A DNA stretch of 64,000 bases from Pseudomonas_T sp032052615 (GTDB taxonomy: Bacteria > Pseudomonadota > Gammaproteobacteria > Pseudomonadales > Pseudomonadaceae), in assembly GCA_032052615.1 (NCBI GenBank), contig DAMBWF010000002.1, forward strand, positions 62,001 through 126,000, read 5' to 3'. This document shows positions 40,311 through 49,114 of the stretch, in pieces. The notes under the pieces are model-generated. The model did no database searches. It was not told the origin of the DNA and saw nothing but the letters and a program-made list of their open reading frames with translations. Each line of letters begins with the position of its first letter. The stretch's first letter is position 1. A program made the translations under genes and the position numbers.

Positions 40311-40382
40311 CCGGCGCGTGGCGCTGGGCTTCGCGGTCGTTTTGCGTTATTTAAGCCAGACCTTTCACGTAACGGCGGGCCC

Positions 40383-40652
40383 ATGACCAGTTCCAACCAG
40401 CGCCAGCATCCCCGGGTCCCGATGAAGTGCCGGATCAAGATCGGTCACGCTCGCTTCGGCGAGCTGATCGCCCAGACCCGCGACCTGTCCGACGGAGGCG
40501 TGTACATCCGCCATCCGGACCTGGCCGCCCTGCCCCTGGGCACCCGGGTCAGTGGCCAGGTCCAAGACCTGCCGGGCGAGGCGCCGGTGCTGACGCTGGA
40601 AGTCATGCGGGTGGATGCCGAGGGCGCCGGCCTGCGTTTCGTGAAGGATTGA
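40383..40652 (+). CDS. PilZ-domain protein (89 aa)
   Basis: Single-domain c-di-GMP-binding candidate: the RxxxR-type motif QRQHPRVPMKCRIKI and D/NxSxxG as DLSDGGVYIRHPD are both present, followed by the beta-barrel (LGTRVSGQVQDLPGEAPVLTLEVMRVD, GAGLRFVKD). It matches PA0012 in position. A hairpin (GGCGGTTT / AAACCGCC) lies right after the stop. Confidence 0.92.
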   Translation: MTSSNQRQHPRVPMKCRIKIGHARFGELIAQTRDLSDGGVYIRHPDLAALPLGTRVSGQVQDLPGEAPVLTLEVMRVDAEGAGLRFVKD

Positions 40653-40772
40653 TACAAGGCGGTTTCCGACAAAAACCGCCCAACGGAAGCGGTGAGCCGT
40701 TAGAATCCACCGGTCGCGCCATTCCGGCGCGGCGATGGGTTCCCTCACCCCATGTCTTTAAAAAGGATTGCC

Positions 40773-41426
40773 ATGACCTTCATATCCCCCTCGGTCCAGC
40801 GTGGCACGCTGGCCGGCCTGATCGCCTTCCACATCCTCATCATCATCGCCAGCAACTACCTGGTGCAGTTGCCGATGACTCTGTTCGGCTGGCAGACCAC
40901 CTGGGGCGCCTTCAGCTTCCCATTCATCTTCCTCGCCACCGACCTTACCGTGCGCCTGATGGGCAAGGAGCCCGCGCGCCGGGTGATCGCCCGGGTCATG
41001 GTGCCGGCGCTGGTGGTGTCCTACGGGGTCTCGGTGCTGTTCCAGGAAGCGGAATTCCGTGGCTTCGGCGCCCTTCTGGAGTTCAACGTCTTCGTCCTGC
41101 GCATCTCTCTGGCCAGCTTCTTCGCCTATGTGCTCGGCCAGTTCCTCGACATCCAGGTGTTCAACCGCCTGCGCCAGCTGCCCCAATGGTGGATCGCGCC
41201 CACCGCCTCCATGGTGCTGGGTAGCTTGCTGGACACCTTCACCTTCTTCTCCATCGCCTTCTGGCACAGCGACAACCCGTTCATGGCCGAACACTGGGTG
41301 GAAATCGCCACGGTGGACTACGGCGTGAAGCTCTGCGTCAGCCTGATCTTCTTCGTGCCGCTCTACGGCATGTTGCTCAACGCCATCGTCCGCCTGCTGA
41401 GTCGGCGCCCGGCGTTGTCCCACTGA
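40773..41426 (+). CDS. yhhQ: YhhQ/VUT-family queuosine-precursor transporter
   Basis: 217-residue inner-membrane protein with six hydrophobic segments: FHILIIIASNYLVQLPM, WGAFSFPFIFLATDLTVRLMGKEPARRVI and SFFAYVLGQFLDIQVFNRLRQ are characteristic. The family imports 7-cyano-7-deazaguanine-type precursors of queuosine. The start at 40773 is chosen because AAAAGGATTG precedes it. The 100-base leader has GC-rich hairpins, but I cannot recognise a preQ1 riboswitch. Confidence 0.9.
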   Translation: MTFISPSVQRGTLAGLIAFHILIIIASNYLVQLPMTLFGWQTTWGAFSFPFIFLATDLTVRLMGKEPARRVIARVMVPALVVSYGVSVLFQEAEFRGFGALLEFNVFVLRISLASFFAYVLGQFLDIQVFNRLRQLPQWWIAPTASMVLGSLLDTFTFFSIAFWHSDNPFMAEHWVEIATVDYGVKLCVSLIFFVPLYGMLLNAIVRLLSRRPALSH

Positions 41427-41538
41427 GGAAGGATCGGCCCGGTTCGCCATGGCGGCCGGGCCATCGAGACGTCGCCCGACAGGATCGAAACGCCACGCCA
41501 CGCCACGCCACGCTCGCGGCTAGACGGCGGGTGTCGCG

Positions 41539-41853
41539 TCAGGGCGTCGAGCGTTCCAGCTTGCGCAGGAATACCGTCATTTCCCTTTCCGCCTGCTTGT
41601 CGCCGCGCGCCCGCGCCGCGTCCAGGCCGTGCCGCCAGGCGTCGTGGGCGCCCGCCGGGTCGCCGCTGGCTTGCAAGGCCTTGCCCAGCAGTTTCCAGGC
41701 GGCCGAATAGGTCGGGTCCTGTTCGACGCAACGGCGCAGGTGCTCGACGGCTCGCGCCGCCTCGCCCGCGTCCAGGCAGCCCTTGCCGAGGCCGAAGCGT
41801 AGCAGCGGGTTGTCGGTGCCCTTGGCCAGCAGGTTTTCCAGGGATTCCAGCAT
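41539..41853 (-). CDS. Tetratricopeptide-repeat protein (104 aa)
   Basis: Small helical protein with about two TPR units (NPLLRFGLGKGCLDAGEAARAVEHLRRCVEQDP and YSAAWKLLGKALQASGDPAGAHDAWRHGL). It starts MLESLENLLAKGTDN and corresponds to PA0015. No signal peptide, so probably a cytoplasmic adaptor. The 41427-41538 gap upstream holds four tandem CGCCA units at 41491-41510 and no gene. Confidence 0.87.
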   Translation of the reverse strand: MLESLENLLAKGTDNPLLRFGLGKGCLDAGEAARAVEHLRRCVEQDPTYSAAWKLLGKALQASGDPAGAHDAWRHGLDAARARGDKQAEREMTVFLRKLERSTP

Positions 41854-41889
41854 GCAAGCACTCCCGGGCACGCGGCGGCGCCCTTTCCG

Positions 41890-43263
41890 TCAGAAGAAGG
41901 TCAGTCCCGCCTGGAACAGGCGTTCCACGTCGCGAATGTGTTTCTTGTCCACCAAAAACAGGATCACATGGTCGCCCGAGGCGATTACCGTGTCCCCGTG
42001 AGCGATCAGCACTTCTTCGTCGCGAATGACCGCGCCGATGGTGGTGCCCGGCGGCATGTCGATCTCGGCGACGCTGCGCCCCACCACGCGGCTGGAATGG
42101 GCATCGCCGTGGGCGATGGCTTCGATGGCCTCGGCCGCGCCCCGCCGCAGGGAATGCACGCTGACGATGTCGCCGCGGCGCACATGGGTCAGCAGGGTAC
42201 CGATGGTGGCCAGTTGCGGGCTGATGGCGATGTCGATGTCGCCCCCCTGCACTAGGTCCACGTAGGCCGGGTTGTTGATGAGGGTCATCACCTTGCGCGC
42301 GCCCAGCCGCTTGGCCAGCAGCGAGGACATGATATTGGCCTCGTCGTCGTTGGTCAGGGCCAGGAAGATGTCCGTGGCGTCGATGTTCTCTTCCACCAGC
42401 AAGTCGCGGTCCGAGGCGCTGCCCTGGAGCACCACGGTGCTGTCCAGGGTGTCCGACAGGTGTCGGCAGCGGGCCGGGTTCTTCTCGATGATCTTCACTT
42501 GGTAGCGGCTCTCGATGGCCTCCGCCAGGCGTTCGCCGATGTTGCCGCCGCCGGCGATGACGACCCGCCGGTAGCCGTCTTCCAGACGCCGCAACTCGCC
42601 CATCACCGCGCGGATGTGGGCGCGGGCGGCAATGAAGAACACCTCGTCGTCGGCCTCGATCACCGTGCCGCCGTGGGGCACGATGGGCCGGTTGCGCCGG
42701 TAGATGGCCGCCACCCGGGTGTCCACAGTGGGCATGTGGGCCCGCAACTGGCGCAATTCCTGGCCCACCAGGGGGCCGCCGTAGTAGGCGCGCACGCAGA
42801 CCAGCTGCGCCTTGCCCTCGGCGAAGTCGATCACTTGCAGCGCGCCCGGGTACTCGATCAGGCGCTTGACGTAGGTGGTGACCACCTGCTCGGGGCTGAT
42901 CAGCACGTCCACCGGGATCGCATCGTTGTCGAACAGCCCGGTGCGCGACAGGTAGGCCGATTCCCGCACCCGGGCGATCTTGGTCGGGGTGTGGAACAGG
43001 GTGTAGGCCACTTGGCAGGCGACCATGTTGGTTTCGTCGCTGTTGGTCACCGCCACCAGCATGTCGGCGTCGTCGGCGCCAGCCTGGCGCAGCACCGTGG
43101 GAAACGAGCCGCGCCCCTGGATGGTGCGGATGTCCAGGCGGTCGCCCAGGTCTCGCAGGCGTTCGCCATCGGTGTCCACCACGGTGATGTCGTTGGCCTC
43201 GCTGGCCAGGTGCTCCGCCAGAGTGCCGCCCACCTGCCCGGCGCCGAGAATGATGATCTTCAT
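41890..43263 (-). CDS. trkA: TrkA, NAD-binding subunit of Trk potassium uptake
   Basis: 457 residues made of two RCK units, each a Rossmann domain plus TrkA-C: MKIIILGAGQVGGTLAEHL at the start and RVVIAGGGNIGERLAEAIE in the middle. Peripheral membrane protein gating the Trk K+ channel. The usual length is conserved. It lies 10 bases after rsmB in the def-fmt-rsmB-trkA run. Confidence 0.96.
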   Translation of the reverse strand: MKIIILGAGQVGGTLAEHLASEANDITVVDTDGERLRDLGDRLDIRTIQGRGSFPTVLRQAGADDADMLVAVTNSDETNMVACQVAYTLFHTPTKIARVRESAYLSRTGLFDNDAIPVDVLISPEQVVTTYVKRLIEYPGALQVIDFAEGKAQLVCVRAYYGGPLVGQELRQLRAHMPTVDTRVAAIYRRNRPIVPHGGTVIEADDEVFFIAARAHIRAVMGELRRLEDGYRRVVIAGGGNIGERLAEAIESRYQVKIIEKNPARCRHLSDTLDSTVVLQGSASDRDLLVEENIDATDIFLALTNDDEANIMSSLLAKRLGARKVMTLINNPAYVDLVQGGDIDIAISPQLATIGTLLTHVRRGDIVSVHSLRRGAAEAIEAIAHGDAHSSRVVGRSVAEIDMPPGTTIGAVIRDEEVLIAHGDTVIASGDHVILFLVDKKHIRDVERLFQAGLTFF

Positions 43264-43272
43264 GGCCTGTCC

Positions 43273-44586
43273 TCAGCCGCGGGGCATCGCGGCGATCTTG
43301 ATCAGCTTGGCGTAATAGAAGCCGTCGTGCCCGTCGGGTCGGGGCAGCAACTGGCGCCCATGGGTGGCCTTGAAGCCGGCGGCGGTGATCACCTCCAGCT
43401 CCCGGGCGCCCGGCGTACGAGCGAGGAACGCCGCGAGGGTCTCGCTGTTCTCCCGGGGCAGCACCGAGCAGGTGGCGTAGAGCAGCACGCCGCCCACCTC
43501 CAGGGTCGGCCAGAGGGCGTCCAGCAGTTCGCCTTGCAGGCGCGCCAGGGCCTCGATGTCCTCGGCCTGGCGGGTGAGCTTGATGTCCGGGTGGCGGCGG
43601 ACCACCCCGGTGGCGGAACAGGGGGCGTCCAGCAGGATGCGCTGGAACGGCCGGCCGTCCCACCAGCGGGCGGTGTCGCGCCCGTCGGCCGCCACCAGGG
43701 TGGCGTCCAGGCCGAGCCGGTCGAGGTTCTCTCGCACCCGTTGCAGGCGCGCCGGCTCCAGGTCCAGGGCGACCACCTCGGCGAGGCCCGGCTCGGTCTC
43801 CAGCAGGTGGCAGGTCTTGCCGCCCGGGGCGCAGCAGGCGTCGAGGACCCGCTGCCCGGGGGCCAGCTCCAGCAGGCCGGCGGCCAACTGGGCGGCTTCG
43901 TCCTGCACGCTCACTCGGCCCTCGGCGAAGCCCGGCAGGGTCCGCACGTCCAGGGCCTGGCCGAGACGGATGCCGTCGGCGCTGAAGTCGCAGGGGTCGG
44001 CGGAGAGTCCGGCGGCCCGCAGCTCCGCCAGGTAGGCGTCGCGGTCGCCCAGGCGCCGGTTGACCCGCAGCAGCAGCGGCGGGTGCAGGTTGTTGGCGGC
44101 GCAGACGGCTTCCCATTGTTCCGGCCAGGCCGCCTTCAGCGCCTTCTGCAGCCAGCGCGGGTGAGCGGTGCGCACCACCGGGTCGCGCTCCAGCTCGGCA
44201 TACAGCGCCTCGCCCTGGCGCTGGGCGTTGCGCAGTACTCCGTTGAGCAGGCCCTTGGCCCAAGGCTTGCGCAAGGCGTCGACGCACCCGACGGTCTCGC
44301 CGAGCGCGGCGTGGGGCGGGATGCGGGTATGGAACAGTTGGTAGAGGCCCACCAGCAGCAGGGCCTCCACGTCGCGGTCGGCCCCCTTGAAGGGCTTTTG
44401 CAGCAGGCGCTCGGCCAACGCGGCGAGGCGCGGCTGCCAGCGGGCGGCGCCGAACGCCAACTCCTGGGCCAGACCGCGATCGCGCGGGTCGACCCGTTCC
44501 AACTGCGCCGGCAGGCTGCCGCCCAGGGACGCCTTGCCTGACAGCACCGGCGCCAGGGCGCGGGCGGCGGCCAGACGCGGATTCAT
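43273..44586 (-). CDS. rsmB: 16S rRNA m5C967 methyltransferase
   Basis: 437 residues. N-terminal NusB-like RNA-binding domain (~1-140), then a Rossmann methyltransferase: VLDACCAPGGKTCHLLE (SAM), LLDAPCSATGVVRRHPDIK and YATCSVLPRENSE with the two catalytic Cys. The ATG at 44586 overlaps the fmt stop as ATGA; the longer frame to 44820 is not family-like. Confidence 0.96.
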   Translation of the reverse strand: MNPRLAAARALAPVLSGKASLGGSLPAQLERVDPRDRGLAQELAFGAARWQPRLAALAERLLQKPFKGADRDVEALLLVGLYQLFHTRIPPHAALGETVGCVDALRKPWAKGLLNGVLRNAQRQGEALYAELERDPVVRTAHPRWLQKALKAAWPEQWEAVCAANNLHPPLLLRVNRRLGDRDAYLAELRAAGLSADPCDFSADGIRLGQALDVRTLPGFAEGRVSVQDEAAQLAAGLLELAPGQRVLDACCAPGGKTCHLLETEPGLAEVVALDLEPARLQRVRENLDRLGLDATLVAADGRDTARWWDGRPFQRILLDAPCSATGVVRRHPDIKLTRQAEDIEALARLQGELLDALWPTLEVGGVLLYATCSVLPRENSETLAAFLARTPGARELEVITAAGFKATHGRQLLPRPDGHDGFYYAKLIKIAAMPRG

Positions 44587-45515
44587 CGGCCCAGCACCGT
44601 GCCGGGGGCGAAGCGCTCGCGGCGGCTGTTGTAGAGGTCGGCGAAGTCCAGCGGCTTGCCGCCTGGCAGTTGCAGACGGGTCAGGCGCAGCGCGCCTTCG
44701 CCGCAGGCCACCGACAGGCCATCGCGGCTGGCGGCGAGCACCGTGCCGGGTTCGCCGGCGCCTTGTCCCGGCCTGGCCGCCAGCACCTTGAGCGTCTCGC
44801 CATCCAGCCGGGTATGGCACGCCGGCCAGGGGGTGAAGGCGCGGATGCGCCGTTCCAGTTCCACGGCGGGCCGCCGCCAGTCCAGGGTCGCCTCGTCCTT
44901 GTTCAGCTTGTGGGCATAGGTGGCCAGGGCGTCGTCCTGGACCTCGCCGGTCAGGGTGCCGTCGGCCAGCCCTTGCAACGCCCGCACCACGGCGGCCGCG
45001 CCCAGCTCGGCGAGGCGATCATGCAGACTGCCGCCGGTGTCCTCGGGGCCGATGGGCGTGCGTGCCTTGAGTAGCATCGGCCCGGTGTCCAGGCCGGCTT
45101 CCATGCGCATGACGGTCACGCCCGACTCGGCGTCCCCCGCCTCCACCGCGCGCTGGATCGGCGCCGCGCCGCGCCAGCGGGGCAGCAGCGAGGCGTGGCT
45201 GTTGATGCAGCCCAGGCGCGGGATGTCGAGCACCGCCTGGGGCAGGATCAGGCCATAAGCGACCACCACCATCAGGTCCGGCACCAGGGCCGCCAGCTCG
45301 GCCTGGGCCGCCGGATCGCGCAGGGTCGGCGGTTGGCGGACGGCGAGGCCGTGGCGCTCGGCCAATTGCTTGACCGGGCTGGGCATCAACTTCTGGCCGC
45401 GACCGGCGGGGCGGTCCGGCTGGGTATAGACGGCGACCACCGACTGGCCAGCGTTGAGCAGGGCCTGGAGGTGGTGGGCGGCGAATTCCGGGGTTCCGGC
45501 GAAAACGATGCGCAA
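44583..45515 (-). CDS. fmt: Methionyl-tRNA formyltransferase
   Basis: 310 residues from a TTG start at 45515 preceded by AGGAG: RIVFAGTPEFAAHHLQALL, catalytic INSHASLLPRWRGAAPIQRAVEAGD, ESGVTVMRMEAGLDTGPML, then the C-terminal tRNA-binding domain. It formylates initiator Met-tRNA, matched with def upstream. The frame extends further to 45692 but without family similarity. Confidence 0.96.
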   Translation of the reverse strand: MRIVFAGTPEFAAHHLQALLNAGQSVVAVYTQPDRPAGRGQKLMPSPVKQLAERHGLAVRQPPTLRDPAAQAELAALVPDLMVVVAYGLILPQAVLDIPRLGCINSHASLLPRWRGAAPIQRAVEAGDAESGVTVMRMEAGLDTGPMLLKARTPIGPEDTGGSLHDRLAELGAAAVVRALQGLADGTLTGEVQDDALATYAHKLNKDEATLDWRRPAVELERRIRAFTPWPACHTRLDGETLKVLAARPGQGAGEPGTVLAASRDGLSVACGEGALRLTRLQLPGGKPLDFADLYNSRRERFAPGTVLGR

Positions 45516-45603
45516 GGTCGACTCCTGTTGCGTGGCGCCGTGGAGCGTCAGGCTCCGGAAAAGAAAAAGGCTTGCCGGGGCAAGCCTTTGGGTTCGGGAA
45601 TCA

Positions 45604-46110
45604 TCACGCTTGCTGGCGGTGCTGCTTTTCCAGCTTCTTCTTGATCCGGTCGCGCTTGAGGCTGGACAGGTAATCGACGAAGAGCTTGCCATTGAGGTGG
45701 TCGCACTCGTGCTGGATGCACACTGCCAGCAGCCCCTCCGCGATCAGTTCGAACGGCTGGCCGTCGCGGTCCATGGCCTTGATCCGTACCTTCTGCGGGC
45801 GCTCGACGTTCTCATAGAAGCCGGGCACCGACAGGCAGCCTTCCTGGTACTGATCCAATTCCTCGGTGAGCGTCTCGAACTGAGGATTGACGAAGACCCG
45901 GGGCTCGCTCCGGTCTTCGGACAGGTCCATCACCACCACGCGCTTGTGCACGTTCACCTGGGTCGCGGCGAGGCCGATCCCGGGCGCCGCGTACATGGTT
46001 TCGAACATGTCTTCGATCAGCGTGCGCAGCGCATCGTCGAACACCTCCACCGGCTTGGCCTTGGTGCGCAGGCGTGGATCGGGAAATTCGAGGATATTCA
46101 GAATCGCCAT
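45604..46110 (-). CDS. def: Peptide deformylase
   Basis: 168 residues with the three signature motifs: GIGLAATQV, EGCLSVPG and QHECDHLNG (metal ligands Cys and two His, catalytic Glu). Removes the N-formyl group from nascent proteins. First gene of def-fmt-rsmB-trkA, divergent from the LysM gene. Confidence 0.97.
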   Translation of the reverse strand: MAILNILEFPDPRLRTKAKPVEVFDDALRTLIEDMFETMYAAPGIGLAATQVNVHKRVVVMDLSEDRSEPRVFVNPQFETLTEELDQYQEGCLSVPGFYENVERPQKVRIKAMDRDGQPFELIAEGLLAVCIQHECDHLNGKLFVDYLSSLKRDRIKKKLEKQHRQQA

Positions 46111-46251
46111 TTGGGTTTGTGATGCACTTGTAGAATAAATTCAAAACCGGCTGCTAAGATGATGAGCAGCATTGAAAAACGCCTGCGGAGCCCGGGTGGG
46201 GCGGCTCTCAGGCGTTGTTAGCGAACGATCATAATAAAGGGATTCACCGCA

Positions 46252-47277
46252 ATGAGGAAATCATTACTCGCCCTGGTACTGCTGGCGGCCAGCGGCCTGG
46301 CGCATGCGGCCGTGCAGCTCAGGGACGGTCACCCGGAGAGCTACACGGTGGTCAAGGGCGACACCCTGTGGGATATCTCCGGGCGCTTCCTCCGCGAACC
46401 CTGGAAATGGCCGGAAATCTGGCACGCCAACCCCCAGGTGGAGAATCCCCATCTCATCTACCCCGGCGACACCCTCAGCCTCGTCTATGTCGACGGCCAG
46501 CCTCGCCTGATGCTCAACCGCGGCGCCTCCCGCGGCACCATCAAGCTCTCGCCTCAAGTACGCAGCACGCCGATGGCCGAGGCGATCCCCGCGATTCCCC
46601 TGGAGGCGGTGAATAGCTTCCTGCTGAGCAACCGCGTGGTGGACACGCCCGAGCAGTTCAATGGCGTCCCCTATATCGTCGCCGGCAACGCCGAGCGGGT
46701 GATCAGCGGCACCGGCGATCGTATCTACGCCCGGGGCCATTTCGACGAAGGCCAGCCGGCCTACGGCATCTTCCGCCAAGGCCGCGTCTACAACGACCCG
46801 GAAACCGGTGAGTTCCTCGGCATCAACGCCGACGACATCGGCAGCGCCGACGTGGTGGCGGTCGAGGGCGACGTGGCCACCCTGTCCCTGACCCGTTCCA
46901 CCCAGGAGGTGCGCCTGGGCGACCGCCTGTTCCCCACCGAAGAGCGCGCGGTGAATTCCACCTTCATGCCCAGCGCGCCGACCCAGGACGTCAAGGGTGT
47001 GATCATCGACGTGCCTCGCGGCGTGACCCAGGTCGGCCAGTTCGACGTGGTGACCCTCAACAAAGGCAAGCGCGACGGCCTGGCCGAGGGCAACGTGCTG
47101 GCGGTGTACAAGACCGGTGAGACCGTGCGCGACCGTCTCACCGGCGAGAAAGTGAAGATTCCGGACGAGCGCTCCGGCCTGCTGATGGTGTTCCGCACCT
47201 ACGACAAGATCAGCTACGGCCTGGTCCTGGTGGCCAGCCGGCAACTGGAGTTGCTGGACAAGGTCCGTAACCCCTGA
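46252..47277 (+). CDS. LysM-domain secreted protein
   Basis: 341 residues. Signal peptide (MRKSLLALVLLAASGLAHA), then a LysM domain (SYTVVKGDTLWDISGRFLREPWKWPEIWHANPQVENPHLIYPGDTLSL) for peptidoglycan binding and a ~250-residue C-terminal part of beta-strands. It corresponds to PA0020. Next to dprA, as in other gammaproteobacteria. Confidence 0.94.
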   Translation: MRKSLLALVLLAASGLAHAAVQLRDGHPESYTVVKGDTLWDISGRFLREPWKWPEIWHANPQVENPHLIYPGDTLSLVYVDGQPRLMLNRGASRGTIKLSPQVRSTPMAEAIPAIPLEAVNSFLLSNRVVDTPEQFNGVPYIVAGNAERVISGTGDRIYARGHFDEGQPAYGIFRQGRVYNDPETGEFLGINADDIGSADVVAVEGDVATLSLTRSTQEVRLGDRLFPTEERAVNSTFMPSAPTQDVKGVIIDVPRGVTQVGQFDVVTLNKGKRDGLAEGNVLAVYKTGETVRDRLTGEKVKIPDERSGLLMVFRTYDKISYGLVLVASRQLELLDKVRNP

Positions 47278-47284
47278 CACTCGA

Positions 47285-47307
47285 ACCCCCGCCCCGGCGG
47301 GGGTTTT
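47285..47307 (+). terminator. Terminator after the LysM gene
   Basis: GC stem CCCCCGCC / GGCGGGGG followed by TTTT, right after the stop at 47277 and before dprA. Confidence 0.75.
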
Positions 47308-47346
47308 CGTTCCACCGGGCCGCTTCGCGCGGCACACCGATCAAGG

Positions 47347-48465
47347 ATGATCGACATGCCCCAACCCCGCCTCGCGCCGGTGTCGCCGGCCGAACTGGAG
47401 GCGCGCCTGCGTCTCCACGCCCTGCCCGAATTCGGCCCGCGCCGCTTCCGCCACCTGCTGGCCGCCTTCGAGAGCGCCTCCGCCGCCCTCAGCGTGCCGG
47501 CCGCCGCTTGGCGCGCCCTCGGCTTGCCGCCTGGGTGCGCGGAGCACCGCCGCGCCCCGGCGGTTCGCGAGCGCGCCGCCCAGGCCCTGGTCTGGCTGGA
47601 AGCGCCGCGCCATCACGTGCTGATGTGGGACGCGCCGGATTACCCGGCGCTGCTGGCCGAACTGGACGACGCCCCGCCGCTGCTGTTCGTTGCCGGCGAT
47701 CCGGCGATCCTCGAGAAGCCCCAGCTCGCCATCGTCGGCAGCCGTCGCGCCAGCGCCCCGGGGCTGGACAATGCCCGGCGCTTCGCCCGGGCCCTGGCCG
47801 AGGCCGGGTTCGTCATCACCAGTGGCCTCGCCCTGGGCATCGACGGTGCCGCCCACCAAGGCGCCCTGGACGTGGCCGGTGCCACGGTGGCGGTGCTGGG
47901 CACCGGCCTGACCCGTCTCTACCCGCCCCGGCACATCGCGCTGGCGTCGCGCCTGGTGGAAGAAGGCGGCGCCCTGGTCTCCGAACTGCCCTTGGACAGC
48001 CCGCCCCATCCGAGCCACTTCCCGCGCCGCAATCGCCTGATCAGCGGCCTGTCCCTGGGGGTGCTGGTGGTGGAGGCGAGTCCGTCCAGCGGCTCGCTGA
48101 TCACCGCCCGGCTGGCCGCCGAACAGGGTCGCGAGGTCTATGCCATCCCCGGCTCGATCCACCACCCGGGCGCCCGAGGCTGCCATCAGTTGATCCGCGA
48201 CGGCGCCACCTTGGTGGAAGGCGTCGAACACATCCTCGAAGCGCTGCGGGGCTGGCGTGGGCCGCTGCCGGTGGTCTCGCCCGCCGCCGGGCCGGAATCG
48301 CCACTGCTGTCGCTGTTGCGGGCGGCGCCCCACAGCAGCGAGAGCCTGGCCCGCGAGGCGGGCTGGAGCGTGCCCGATACCCTCGCCGCCCTCACCGAGC
48401 TGGAGCTGGACGGCGCGGTGGCCTGCGAGGCGGGTCGATGGGTGTTCCGTGGGGCGCCCGCCTGA
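47347..48465 (+). CDS. dprA: DNA-processing protein DprA/Smf
   Basis: 372 residues. Rossmann-like DNA-processing core: LAIVGSRRASAPGLDNARRFA, ITSGLALGIDGAAHQGAL, VAVLGTGLTRLYPPRH, FPRRNRLISGLS, SGSLITARLAAEQGREVYAIPGS. A winged-helix C-terminus follows. It protects incoming single-stranded DNA and loads RecA in transformation. Confidence 0.95.
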   Translation: MIDMPQPRLAPVSPAELEARLRLHALPEFGPRRFRHLLAAFESASAALSVPAAAWRALGLPPGCAEHRRAPAVRERAAQALVWLEAPRHHVLMWDAPDYPALLAELDDAPPLLFVAGDPAILEKPQLAIVGSRRASAPGLDNARRFARALAEAGFVITSGLALGIDGAAHQGALDVAGATVAVLGTGLTRLYPPRHIALASRLVEEGGALVSELPLDSPPHPSHFPRRNRLISGLSLGVLVVEASPSSGSLITARLAAEQGREVYAIPGSIHHPGARGCHQLIRDGATLVEGVEHILEALRGWRGPLPVVSPAAGPESPLLSLLRAAPHSSESLAREAGWSVPDTLAALTELELDGAVACEAGRWVFRGAPA

Positions 48466-48523
48466 GCGAGGCCACGCTCGCCGCTGTACACTGCCGCCGT
48501 GTCGTGACGAGCGGAGGATGTCC

Positions 48524-49081
48524 ATGGTCAGCAGTTGGCGCGTGCAGCGCGTGGCGCGGGTGGTCCGTCAGGGCGGGGTCATCGCTTACCCCACCGAGGC
48601 GGTGTGGGGACTGGGGTGCGACCCCTGGAACGAGGCGGCCGTGTATCGCCTACTGGCGCTCAAGCATCGCTCGCCGAACAAGGGCCTGATCCTGGTGGCG
48701 GACACCATCCGCCAGTTCGACTTCCTCCTCGAGGACCTGCCGGAGGCCTGGCTGAACCGCCTGGCCAGCACCTGGCCGGGGCCCAACACCTGGCTGGTGC
48801 CCCACCGGGGCCTGCTGCCGGAATGGATCACCGGCGTCCACGACAGCGTCGCCCTGCGGGTCAGCGACCATCCGCTGGTGCGCGAGCTGTGCGCCCACAC
48901 CGGGCCGCTGGTCTCCACGTCGGCCAACCCCGCCGGACGACCGTCGGCGGTCAGCGCCCTGCGGGTCCGCCAGTACTTCCCCGACCAGCTCGACGCGATC
49001 CTCACCGGACCCCTGGGCGGCCGGCGCAACCCCAGCCTGATCCGTGACTTGGCCACCGGCCGGGTGATCCGCCCGGCCTGA
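48524..49081 (+). CDS. tsaC: Threonylcarbamoyl-AMP synthase TsaC (YrdC)
   Basis: 185 residues: GGVIAYPTEAVWGLGCDP, ALKHRSPNKGLILVA (the Lys-Arg and Lys contacts of the family) and SVALRVSDHPLVRELC, STSANPAG. Makes L-threonylcarbamoyl-AMP for t6A37 of tRNAs. The ATG at 48524 sits seven bases after GGAGG; an ATG at 48518 is too close to it. Confidence 0.95.
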   Translation: MVSSWRVQRVARVVRQGGVIAYPTEAVWGLGCDPWNEAAVYRLLALKHRSPNKGLILVADTIRQFDFLLEDLPEAWLNRLASTWPGPNTWLVPHRGLLPEWITGVHDSVALRVSDHPLVRELCAHTGPLVSTSANPAGRPSAVSALRVRQYFPDQLDAILTGPLGGRRNPSLIRDLATGRVIRPA

Positions 49082-49114
49082 CCGCCTCGCGCCGGCTCGC
49101 CGTCGGCGCCTGCT

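Noticed and set aside
40653..40772. Possible preQ1 riboswitch before the YhhQ gene
   Set aside because: Such transporters can be riboswitch-controlled, but I could not match the preQ1 core motif; only GC-rich hairpins are visible.
41491..41510. Four tandem CGCCA units
   Set aside because: Simple short repeat between convergent genes; no sign of function.
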